Assembly (NCBI GenBank): GCA_900302705.1
Contig: OUUY01000108.1
Location: 1-55,734, forward strand
Direction of reading: 5' to 3'
DNA: 55,734 nt
Origin: Candidatus Sulfobium mesophilum
Lineage (GTDB): Bacteria > Nitrospirota > Thermodesulfovibrionia > Thermodesulfovibrionales > UBA6898
Part shown: positions 8,701 to 14,162 of the stretch, in pieces
Numbering within the stretch: the first letter of the stretch is position 1
Layout: every line of letters starts with the position of its first letter
Position numbers and translations under genes: made by a program
The notes under the pieces: generated by a model
What the model saw: only the letters and a program-made list of their open reading frames with translations
Database searches by the model: none
Told to the model about the DNA's origin: nothing

Positions 8701-10289
8701 TCCTTGAACGCAGCGTTCGGTTCTGAGCATCCGGCTGTAGGAGGAATAATGCGCCTGTTGACGGCAATAACCGCCTTGATGAAACCGCCTATGCCCGAAG
8801 CTGCCTTTGTGTGACCGATCAGGGATTTGAGGGATGTTATTCCGCAGGAGCGCAGCTGGTCAGCCTGCCTGCCGGAGCTCATGACCATTGCTATGCCCTC
8901 CACTTCTGCTTTGTCGCCTGCTGCCGTTCCGGTGCCATGCCCTTCAATAAAGTCTATGCTTGAAAGGTCGTAGCCTGCTTTGCCGTAAGCGCGTCTTATT
9001 GCGAGCGCCTGAGTTTCAGCCTTGGGAGCAGTGATGCCGCCCTTACCGTCAGAAGATATGCCCCATCCGCGAAGTACGGCGTATACATAATTTCCGTGGG
9101 TGTGCGCATCCTGCAGCCTTTTAAGAACGACAAAACCTGCCCCTTCGCCCGGGAGGAAACCGCTTGCCTTCCTGTCGTAAACCCTCATGTCTCCCGTAGT
9201 GAGCGCGTTCGTCTTGGCAAATCCCACGAGTTCGAAGGTGTCGAGGCTTATATCTACGCCACCTGCTATGGCCAGGTCCAGCGTGCCGGTCGAGAGTGCC
9301 GTTGCCGCAGTTGCCACCGCAATCAGGGATGATGAACAGGCTCCGTCAACCGTGTATCCTCCTCCACGCAGGTCAAGGAAATTGCAGATCCTTCCGGCAA
9401 TCGTATTTGAGAGGCCGCCGGCAAGACTATCTTCAGTCATGGGGGCGAAGGCAGATTTGTAATACTCCTCCATTGTATGAAGAAGGTCCTCCGTGAGTCC
9501 CGCGGGCAGGCCTTTCTCAATGGCTGCCGCCTTGAGGATTTTGCTGACGTAAGGCCAACGCAGGCGCATGCTCTGCGAACGTGTGTACTCTCCCGTAAGC
9601 GTGTTGCCCAATATAACGCCGGTGCGGTCGCAAGGGGTACTCCGGCGGGTATATCCGGCGTCTTCGAGTGCCCGGAGGGCCACTTCGAGAGCAAGCCAGT
9701 GGACTATGTCAGAGGAATCGACCACCGTTTTTGGTATCCCCCTTTTTATCCAGTCAAAAATAAAGCCGTCTATAACGGCTGCGCGGTCAGCGTAAGTCTT
9801 ATCCGGGGCAGTTGGATCAGCGTCGTAGTATTCCGAAAGTGGCAGACGATGCTCAGGAAGCTTTCGAAACTCCCGCCTGCGAGCGAGGATGTTTTCCCAA
9901 AATGCTTTAAGGGTCGGCGCTCCGGGATAATGACAACCCATGCCTATTACGGCTATGGAATCGTGTGATATCTCTTTTTTGATTTTAAGATACGACTGCT
10001 TATAGAATGCCTTGTATTCTGCCGGGGGGTCTTGTATGTGGACTCCCATGACATCGCCGTCGCACCAGATTTCCCTACATGATATGTCAATTGTTTTGGA
10101 AGATGAGATTGGCAGGGTGAGGGTAAATCGATGCGTTTGCTGATTAGCGTGAAGTTGTTGAGATTGTGGAACGATTAGCTGGAGACCCCGTTCGGAAATG
10201 CTGATGAGAAAGCCTTTGTAAACAGTTCCATTTCTGGTGAGAATTATTTCTCTGTTTAAGGGTATTCTCCTTGTGTCTCTTTTTTCCAA
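2748..10289 (-). CDS. PilZ-fused enediyne-type iterative polyketide synthase with integrated PPTase and two thioesterase domains
   Basis: 2513 residues. Order seen: PilZ-like domain (1-100; RDTRR, then SISERG at 30-35). Ketosynthase (110-560; DGACSSSL with Cys318, His451 in EGHGTG, His493 in IGHTKA). Acyltransferase (695-1000; FPGQGS, GHSLG with Ser798, AFHS with His902). One ACP (1090-1165; LNLDSIKA with Ser1131). Ketoreductase (1180-1650; TGGARGI near 1412, Ser1544, Tyr1557, Asn1561). Double-hotdog dehydratase (1660-1960; HxxxGxxxxP from His1686, DxxxQ from Asp1860). Sfp-type phosphopantetheinyl transferase (1990-2170; GCDVEP with Asp2058 and Glu2060, WCAAEALLK with Glu2104 and Lys2108). 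Two hotdog segments like enediyne TE CalE7/SgcE10 (about 2185-2330 with NFANYAHWLGNVRE, and 2375-2505 with NIYFSNYFVWQG). KS-AT-ACP-KR-DH-PPTase is the PksE order; PilZ and both TE parts are extra. The start is TTG after GAAGG; an in-frame stop lies five codons upstream. Expected product: a linear conjugated polyene (inferred). Confidence 0.93.
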   Translation of the reverse strand: MEKRDTRRIPLNREIILTRNGTVYKGFLISISERGLQLIVPQSQQLHANQQTHRFTLTLPISSSKTIDISCREIWCDGDVMGVHIQDPPAEYKAFYKQSYLKIKKEISHDSIAVIGMGCHYPGAPTLKAFWENILARRREFRKLPEHRLPLSEYYDADPTAPDKTYADRAAVIDGFIFDWIKRGIPKTVVDSSDIVHWLALEVALRALEDAGYTRRSTPCDRTGVILGNTLTGEYTRSQSMRLRWPYVSKILKAAAIEKGLPAGLTEDLLHTMEEYYKSAFAPMTEDSLAGGLSNTIAGRICNFLDLRGGGYTVDGACSSSLIAVATAATALSTGTLDLAIAGGVDISLDTFELVGFAKTNALTTGDMRVYDRKASGFLPGEGAGFVVLKRLQDAHTHGNYVYAVLRGWGISSDGKGGITAPKAETQALAIRRAYGKAGYDLSSIDFIEGHGTGTAAGDKAEVEGIAMVMSSGRQADQLRSCGITSLKSLIGHTKAASGIGGFIKAVIAVNRRIIPPTAGCSEPNAAFKDKAKALFPVMHGEIGDINKIMRAGVSGMGFGGINCHVTIESDSKPASALDTSIGERQLMASYQETEIFAVAAQSRQNMLEKINQLKKLAYGISSSELADLSSYLTQEVNAADHFRVAIVASSPDNLIDCLDRTHRILADNEIINGTMKASPQQDIWIGHGQKTPRIGFLFPGQGSQQLNMGRILIDRHAWARDLVSRTDPYLAEHGCRKIIEAIYQPVDRASDVHQVETWMKTLSNSEIAQPAICLCSLLWMRHLENLGIIPQAAGGHSLGELSAFHTAGAFGDMALLRFAAFRGRITAAKAHEAGTMASLSCDREKARKILDETDGYAVIANINSPEQTVVSGEWRAIEKVMRLATASGIKTRRLPVANAFHSRFMSDAASTLAMRAPIPETLPTSKVRLFTSIDGSPVMPGADLKQHFSRQLTHTVDLISLVGNMKKECDLLIEVGPGRVLSDLARSITTGADTYCLPVEGRAGDDRSLNTVLACYFAQGGIIIWPALFQNRLVRPFIPASQRVFIENPCERPLLPIDNKMLKTISAEVPQPPKQAIPKKKSELTDEQQSVSAFAETPDELLNLVSKITGFPVSSISLDNRLLDDLNLDSIKAAELVAKAMKIYHAEGTVDPAAFANSSLREIYDHIMMGKEKSDLSTVSPGKDAWVRNFKIKYVPRPLTPQPASALKQKNVLIVSDHSHAQYHNDLRDVMSRERLLAVTMNYAEVPVASPEELGRFDYFIFLLPADQVNSNLLTAWQALEMAGRLHKIAATIAALKRRFPKPTYAVLQFGGTDLFGIDHATSIVAKGTTAFLSSLRLENPQERIRVLQFSHMSPQAIEKTLAELRAEDTFAIAVYDDELVRCVPVLTPVRSHEFTPRSIPWHSQDVVLVTGGARGITAACTLSFALKTGVRLALVGSTSNIESDPEIRESLNRYSENNISHRYYACDIRDENAVSSLITNIREELGPITGFIHGAAMNKPRRADQASLEDAYNEISPKVLGAINILNILKDSPPKLIVAFGSIIGVTGMAGNAWYGFSNEVLNLVLQQFSGRNPSVEIITCAFSIWADIGMGAKMGSIAFLSKLGIQAIPKEEGIDHFLQMVASSADTPQVIVAGRLGSLDIMRAQPPNQRGRFTREIVFFEQGVEIETKALLTTAQDKYLTHHIFRGTYLFPTVFGIEAMWQAVMAVAGADDHTAIEIEDIRLSYPITVEPDGQTEIRIKALVQESDQAGATTKVKAAIASERMGFDKDCFEATFILNGSLLPSQYTKEIPKEVLDIHPGEDLYGHMLFQGTNFQRIRHIISMTDNQCIFEASTQPPDPDFDGTHQPFTAGDPYFRDTLLQSGQIILPDLRALPIKIDKWEIYFRPHGFDKYLIIGNILERNNDTVVAEVTAVDQNGTIVEKILGYTVKIIERIQDAPTVNDLLSPDHWDENRINLKIAQLCNEVKAELPAVRIKHVPLLSKMAKPERHFLEHTLFESACQSTSPRPADASVPITVAWTEQGKPFLPGNDNIALSCSHDAKLLICSAGLAPQGCDVEPVIHRDAEEWDLMLGSDNQQLLDRLQKEGESYDEAATRIWCAAEALLKATDMRQNELRYSYSIGDCVAFSGTEGIVVFTFPVRLLRGPQRIIAVATRLNLPSTLMDRNKSTCLVTLQESAEILDESGPQGNKVFVCRFNLGLKDNASISGGVNFANYAHWLGNVREAALKPVGKYISDEFYNGHFMVTNHTETDIMRHVRNHESIEARMWIDQVFGYKDSSIRLKFGWFKITEDGIIVPVAFSDHQVSWIKVVGHGLVEPVECPSFFADFLRENNMSPKLPKTKQLENLPPVAVITADDFGEMMREYDLIGRNKSAAAETMVDTSMQHSNLAQNIYFSNYFVWQGHLIDKYMYELDPQLYMSMSSKAQFATTRCQVIHLREAMPFDRVAITLQVHRVWKRALELYFEYFKVTPSNERIKLAYGHHTIVWASTDETDKYVPMDIPAIFINKLIS

Positions 10290-10384
10290 TCGTCTGCCTT
10301 CTTACAGTAGAGCCCTTTCTATTTTTTCCCTGACTATTACCGATGCCAGCAAGTTTTGGTTGTCTTGGCTCTTGACCTCACAGC

Positions 10385-10421
10385 TTTACTCTTTTTTAGG
10401 GTTCCATATATATTACGTCAA
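10385..10421. promoter_or_regulatory. Overlapping divergent promoters between the PKS and the CrtI-like gene
   Basis: Plus strand: TTTACT (10385-10390), 18 bases, TATATT (10409-10414), reading toward the CrtI-like gene. Minus strand: TTGACG (10421-10416), 17 bases, TAAAAA (10398-10393), reading toward the polyketide synthase. The two elements overlap almost completely, so the polymerases would compete. Each box is only a fair match to sigma-70. Confidence 0.38.
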
Positions 10422-10501
10422 TAGATCAAAAAAATGGGTTTTTTCAAAAAGATCCATAATAAATTTTTGGAGCGTCAGGAGATAGATCGGCACGAAATAT
10501 T

Positions 10502-12013
10502 ATGGGATACGACGTTGTCATTGTAGGCGGAGGCCTCGGCGGGCTGACTGCCGGTGCGAAGCTGGCAAAAGAAGGTAAAAAAGTGTTTCTGATTGAGCAG
10601 CATAACAAACCCGGCGGGTATGCTACAACATTTAAGCGAAATGGCTATACTGTGGAAGCTGGCTTGCATGAAATGGACGGGCTTGATGAAGACGACATTA
10701 AGCCCAAAATTTTTAAGGACCTAAAGGTATTTGACAATGTGGAGTTCATAAGAGTTCCGGAATTTTATCGTTTTGTGAATGAAAGAGTGGACATTGTTGT
10801 TCCAGATAATGCCGAGAAAGCAATCGCTACATTTATAAAAAAATTTCCTGAAGATGAGCAAGGAATAAGAAAGTTTTTCAAAGTCATCGTCGATCTCAGA
10901 AGGGAAATATGGAAGTTACCTCGGGAAAAATGGAAGGTATTCCTTGCGCTTCCCATTTTTCCACTAGTATTTCGGAATCTTGTCTCTTACCGCAATGAAA
11001 CCGTAGGTAAATTCTTAGACTCGATTGTAAAAAGCGATGACCTGAAATTGGTCCTAATTGGTAATCTCGGATATTATCACAACGATCCCTATACGATGTC
11101 TATGCTGTACTATGCAGCAGGCCAGGGAAGTTATTATTCAGGGGGAGGATGGTATATTAAAGGTGGTTCGCAGAAGCTCTCCGATTATTTGTCACGAGTG
11201 ATCACTGATAACGGTGGCGAGGTCATCCTGAACCATCTCGCAACGAAAATCCTCACTGAAAACAACAGGGCTATCGGAGTGGAGTACACCAAAAAGGTTC
11301 CTGAAAATTCAGAAGGGCTAAAAGTCTTTGCTCGAAACATTATCGCGAATGCCGCCATACCTAATGTCGCAAATCATTTGCTTTCTCCGAAGGCATCCCG
11401 CCGCTTAAGATCACAAATAGAAAATTGGGAGATAGCGTGTTCAATTTTGACAGTATATCTTGGCTTTAAGAAGCCGGTAAAAGAACTGGGGAATAAACAC
11501 TATTCAACGTTTGCTTTCCATCCAAGTGTTCAGAAACAGTCTGATATCCTGAAAAACAGTAAGGCAGATTTCCGTACGAGGCCTTTTTGCTTTGTAGATT
11601 ACAGTCAGATTGACTCGGGGTTGGCACCTGAAGGCAAAAGCCTTAGTGTTATTGCTACTTATGATTATATTTCTGATTGGGAAAATTTGAGTCAGCAGGA
11701 ATATAGAGCAAAAAAGGAGGAGGTAGCTCAAATCTTTATCGCAAGACTTGACGACCTCATCCCAGGGATTAAGAAAGAGGTAGAATATTACGAAGTCAGC
11801 ACGTCGAAAACAATGAGGCGCTATACATTGAATCCCGAGGGCACTGCATATGGCTATGCTGAGATTCCCAGACAGGCCGGCATGCGAAGAATTCGTCAAA
11901 AATCTCCGATCAAAAATCTTCATTTCGCATCCGCCTGGACATTCCTCGGAGGCGGTTTTACGGGGGTAATAGCCAGCGGATACTTTTGTGCTGAAGACAT
12001 ATTGAGAGAATAG
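10502..12013 (+). CDS. CrtI-family FAD-dependent polyene oxidoreductase/isomerase
   Basis: 503 residues. An N-terminal FAD-binding Rossmann motif (VIVGGGLGGLTAG, residues 6-18) is followed by the dinucleotide-binding extension (EQHNKPGGYATTF). The C terminus has the family closing motif (NLHFASAWTFLGGGFTGVIASG). This is the phytoene desaturase / carotenoid cis-trans isomerase / retinol saturase superfamily, whose members dehydrogenate, isomerise or saturate conjugated polyenes. It is divergent from the enediyne-type polyketide synthase with a 212-bp spacer, and no phytoene synthase is in the window. It is therefore a good candidate tailoring enzyme for the PKS polyene (inferred). The GGAG before the ATG is about 25 bases away, so translation initiation is unclear. 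Confidence 0.85.
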   Translation: MGYDVVIVGGGLGGLTAGAKLAKEGKKVFLIEQHNKPGGYATTFKRNGYTVEAGLHEMDGLDEDDIKPKIFKDLKVFDNVEFIRVPEFYRFVNERVDIVVPDNAEKAIATFIKKFPEDEQGIRKFFKVIVDLRREIWKLPREKWKVFLALPIFPLVFRNLVSYRNETVGKFLDSIVKSDDLKLVLIGNLGYYHNDPYTMSMLYYAAGQGSYYSGGGWYIKGGSQKLSDYLSRVITDNGGEVILNHLATKILTENNRAIGVEYTKKVPENSEGLKVFARNIIANAAIPNVANHLLSPKASRRLRSQIENWEIACSILTVYLGFKKPVKELGNKHYSTFAFHPSVQKQSDILKNSKADFRTRPFCFVDYSQIDSGLAPEGKSLSVIATYDYISDWENLSQQEYRAKKEEVAQIFIARLDDLIPGIKKEVEYYEVSTSKTMRRYTLNPEGTAYGYAEIPRQAGMRRIRQKSPIKNLHFASAWTFLGGGFTGVIASGYFCAEDILRE

Positions 12014-12018
12014 TAACG

Positions 12019-12048
12019 TTGACTTACTCTGCGTACGCGCTCTATAGC
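12019..12048 (+). promoter_or_regulatory. Weak candidate promoter for the GGDEF-EAL gene
   Basis: TTGACT, 18 bases, TATAGC. A 6-bp hairpin (CGCGAG/CTCGCG, 12059-12078) lies just downstream. The -10 box lacks the final T, so this is tentative. A second -10-like box (TAAAAT, 12162-12167) lies 6 bases before the GTG start. Confidence 0.3.
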
Positions 12049-12173
12049 GTTAATTGATCGCGAGAAAAATGCCTCGCGCCCTAGACGGTTCTTCCGTTCT
12101 GATTTTCAGTCAAGCCATCCATAAAAAATATGGGAATATAGAAAAATATTGGTTGATGGTTTAAAATTGACAT

Positions 12174-13799
12174 GTGGATAGCGTAGAAAAGCTTGTCGAT
12201 CGATTGCGGGCTGCCGGTCCGTGGCAGCTAATATTAATATCTGTTGTGCTTGCGGAGCTATTTACATTATTATTTTCGACACTTCAGAGTTATCTTTATT
12301 GGGGCCATGTCTCTGTCCAGGTGTTGATTGTTGGTGCTGGTGACGCCCTTATTGTCACCATCTTTGTGGCAACAATCATTACAATCCTTTCGTGGCAAAT
12401 AAGTGCGCTTAAACAGAAACTTAAGAGTCGAGAGGAGGCTGAGAAGCAATTTCGGGTGCTTGCCTATTATGACACCCTCACCGGTTTGCCTAACCGGGTA
12501 ATGTTCAAGGAGGTTTTGGGGCAGGCGATAAAGGCGGCCGAGCGGGAGAAGGAAGGGGAGCTTGGACTATTGTTCATCGACCTCGATGATTTCAAACGGG
12601 TTAATGATTCTCTTGGACATGATTTGGGTGATCAACTTCTTCACGCAGTCACTGAGAGATTGCTTGTCTCCACAAGAAGTTCTGACTATATAGCTCGAAG
12701 CGAAGATGAGGAAGCACCCGACGTATTATCCCGTTTAGGAGGAGACGAGTTTACCGTACTGCTTCGACGCCTTGTCCATGTCGAGGATGCAGGGAAAGTG
12801 GCGGCCCGTCTTCAGAATGATTTATCGGAGGCGTTTGTTATCGGGGGGCAGGAGATTTTCATAACAGCAAGCATCGGGATAGCGGTCTATCCTAATGACG
12901 GGAAGGACGTGCATGCCCTGCTTAAAAACGCCGATGCGGCAATGTATCATGCGAAGTCCAAAGGCAGGAACAATTATCAGTATTATACCCCGGCGATGAA
13001 TTTTTCGGCGCTGGAAGTCCTTACAGTGGAGCGCAAGCTTCACAAAGCTGTTGAAAATAACGAACTGCAATTGTTTTACCAGCCGAAAAAGTCATTAGCG
13101 AAGGACAAGGTTACCGGGATGGAGGCACTTTTGAGATGGAAACCTGCCGGGGGAGAGATGGTCTTGCCATCGCAGTTCATAAGTATTGCCGAGGAGACAG
13201 GTCTCATCATAGAACTCGGCAAGTGGGCATTAGGCCGCGCCTGCGCACAGGCAAAGCAATGGCAGGAAGCCGGGTATGAGCCGATTGTGATGTCGGTGAA
13301 TCTTTCGAGTCGGCAGTTTGATCAGAAAGACCTGGTAGATGTTGTGTCAAATGCGCTGATAGACTCCGGTCTTGAAGCGAGGTTTTTCGAGCTTGAGATC
13401 ACTGAGAGCGCTGTGATGCGTGACCCCGACGGGGCTATGAGAGTTTTGGCAGTGCTCAAGGAAATGGGTGTGACAATATCTATAGATGACTTTGGCACTG
13501 GTTATTCTTCTCTCAATTATTTGCGCATGATCCCGCTTGATTACCTTAAGATTGACCGCTCTTTCGTTGTTAATATCGGCAGGGTGAGAAGCGATGAGGC
13601 TATTATTAAGGCCATCATAGGGATAGCACACAGTTTGGATCTGCGTGTTACTGCGGAGGGGGTTGAAAGTATTGAGCAGTTATCATTCCTTAGGGCATGC
13701 GGGTGCGATGAAATCCAGGGATATATTGTAAGCCCGCCTGTGCCTGATTCAGAAGTGGAAAGGCTTTTGTACAGAAGTAACTCTCCGATTTTCCCGTGA
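12174..13799 (+). CDS. Membrane GGDEF-EAL cyclic di-GMP synthase/phosphodiesterase
   Basis: 541 residues. Two membrane helices (about 17-40 and 48-71) are followed by a short charged linker. The GGDEF domain (about 95-275) has an intact RLGGDEF active site. The RxxD inhibitory site expected just before it reads EAPD, so product inhibition may be lost. The EAL domain (about 290-535) keeps MEALLRW, NLSSRQF, ITES, DDFGTGYSS, LKIDRSF, AEGVE and EIQGY, which cover the usual metal and substrate residues. Both activities are therefore possible. There is no periplasmic sensor of note. The start is GTG (GTGGATAGC); the overlapping ATG two bases earlier runs into a stop after four codons. It follows the CrtI-like gene on the same strand by 160 bp and is near the PilZ-fused PKS, a plausible target of its signal. 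Confidence 0.93.
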   Translation: MDSVEKLVDRLRAAGPWQLILISVVLAELFTLLFSTLQSYLYWGHVSVQVLIVGAGDALIVTIFVATIITILSWQISALKQKLKSREEAEKQFRVLAYYDTLTGLPNRVMFKEVLGQAIKAAEREKEGELGLLFIDLDDFKRVNDSLGHDLGDQLLHAVTERLLVSTRSSDYIARSEDEEAPDVLSRLGGDEFTVLLRRLVHVEDAGKVAARLQNDLSEAFVIGGQEIFITASIGIAVYPNDGKDVHALLKNADAAMYHAKSKGRNNYQYYTPAMNFSALEVLTVERKLHKAVENNELQLFYQPKKSLAKDKVTGMEALLRWKPAGGEMVLPSQFISIAEETGLIIELGKWALGRACAQAKQWQEAGYEPIVMSVNLSSRQFDQKDLVDVVSNALIDSGLEARFFELEITESAVMRDPDGAMRVLAVLKEMGVTISIDDFGTGYSSLNYLRMIPLDYLKIDRSFVVNIGRVRSDEAIIKAIIGIAHSLDLRVTAEGVESIEQLSFLRACGCDEIQGYIVSPPVPDSEVERLLYRSNSPIFP

Positions 13800-13910
13800 C
13801 GCTCATCTCCCTGCGCCGTTTCTATTCATTCTGTCCAGATGTCATCCGGCTTTTGAGTGGGCCCATGAATCATTGACAAAAATAACATGGAGTTTTATCC
13901 TTAAAATAAG

Positions 13911-14034
13911 TTGTAGCCTAAATCCGCCGATGGCGGATGCGGGGGAACCGATAGTAGGGGCGTATTTCCCGGGATATTTTCGGGAATAGGGTACTTCCAA
14001 TCCCGAGCCCGTCAGCTAACCTCGCAGGCGTTTG
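13911..14034 (+). promoter_or_regulatory. c-di-AMP riboswitch (ydaO/yuaA type) upstream of the KimA gene
   Basis: Conserved blocks of the ydaO-yuaA aptamer are present in order: ATCCGCCGATGGCGGAT, GGGGGAACC, a GGG..ATAGGGT region, CCCGAGCCCGTCAGCTAACC, CTCGCAGGCG. The closing stem can pair GCCT (13916-13919) with AGGC (14026-14029). The family binds cyclic di-AMP and usually turns off potassium importers. It is followed by a potassium importer of the very family (YdaO/KimA) from which the motif was named. No other feature fits this 360-bp gap. Confidence 0.88.
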
Positions 14035-14035
14035 G

Positions 14036-14162
14036 AAGGGCAATGGACAGAAAAAGGCCGCTGCTTCGCAAGTGGTTCCTATTTTCCCTCCGTTTTGCCC
14101 CTTTAAAAAAATGGTGTACTTTTGACTAACGTCAAAAGGGTTAAGAACGGAGCGATTCATCC
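14036..14162 (+). promoter_or_regulatory. Probable expression platform of the c-di-AMP riboswitch
   Basis: Between aptamer and start codon I see an imperfect long pairing (AAGGGCAA near 14037 with TTGCCCCTT near 14095), an inner hairpin (CCGCT..AGTGG), and a perfect 8-bp hairpin CTTTTGAC-TAAC-GTCAAAAG at 14119-14138 just before the GGAG ribosome binding site. No clear U-run follows any of them. Control may therefore act on translation rather than by a classic terminator; this is inference. Confidence 0.45.

Noticed and set aside
12014-12173. GEMM c-di-GMP riboswitch in front of the GGDEF-EAL gene
   Set aside because: Neither this gap nor the PKS-CrtI spacer contains the GEMM core blocks.
13918-14160. 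80-residue open frame on the minus strand before the KimA gene
   Set aside because: It is antisense to the c-di-AMP aptamer; the peptide shows no domain, and the RNA motif explains the conserved sequence.
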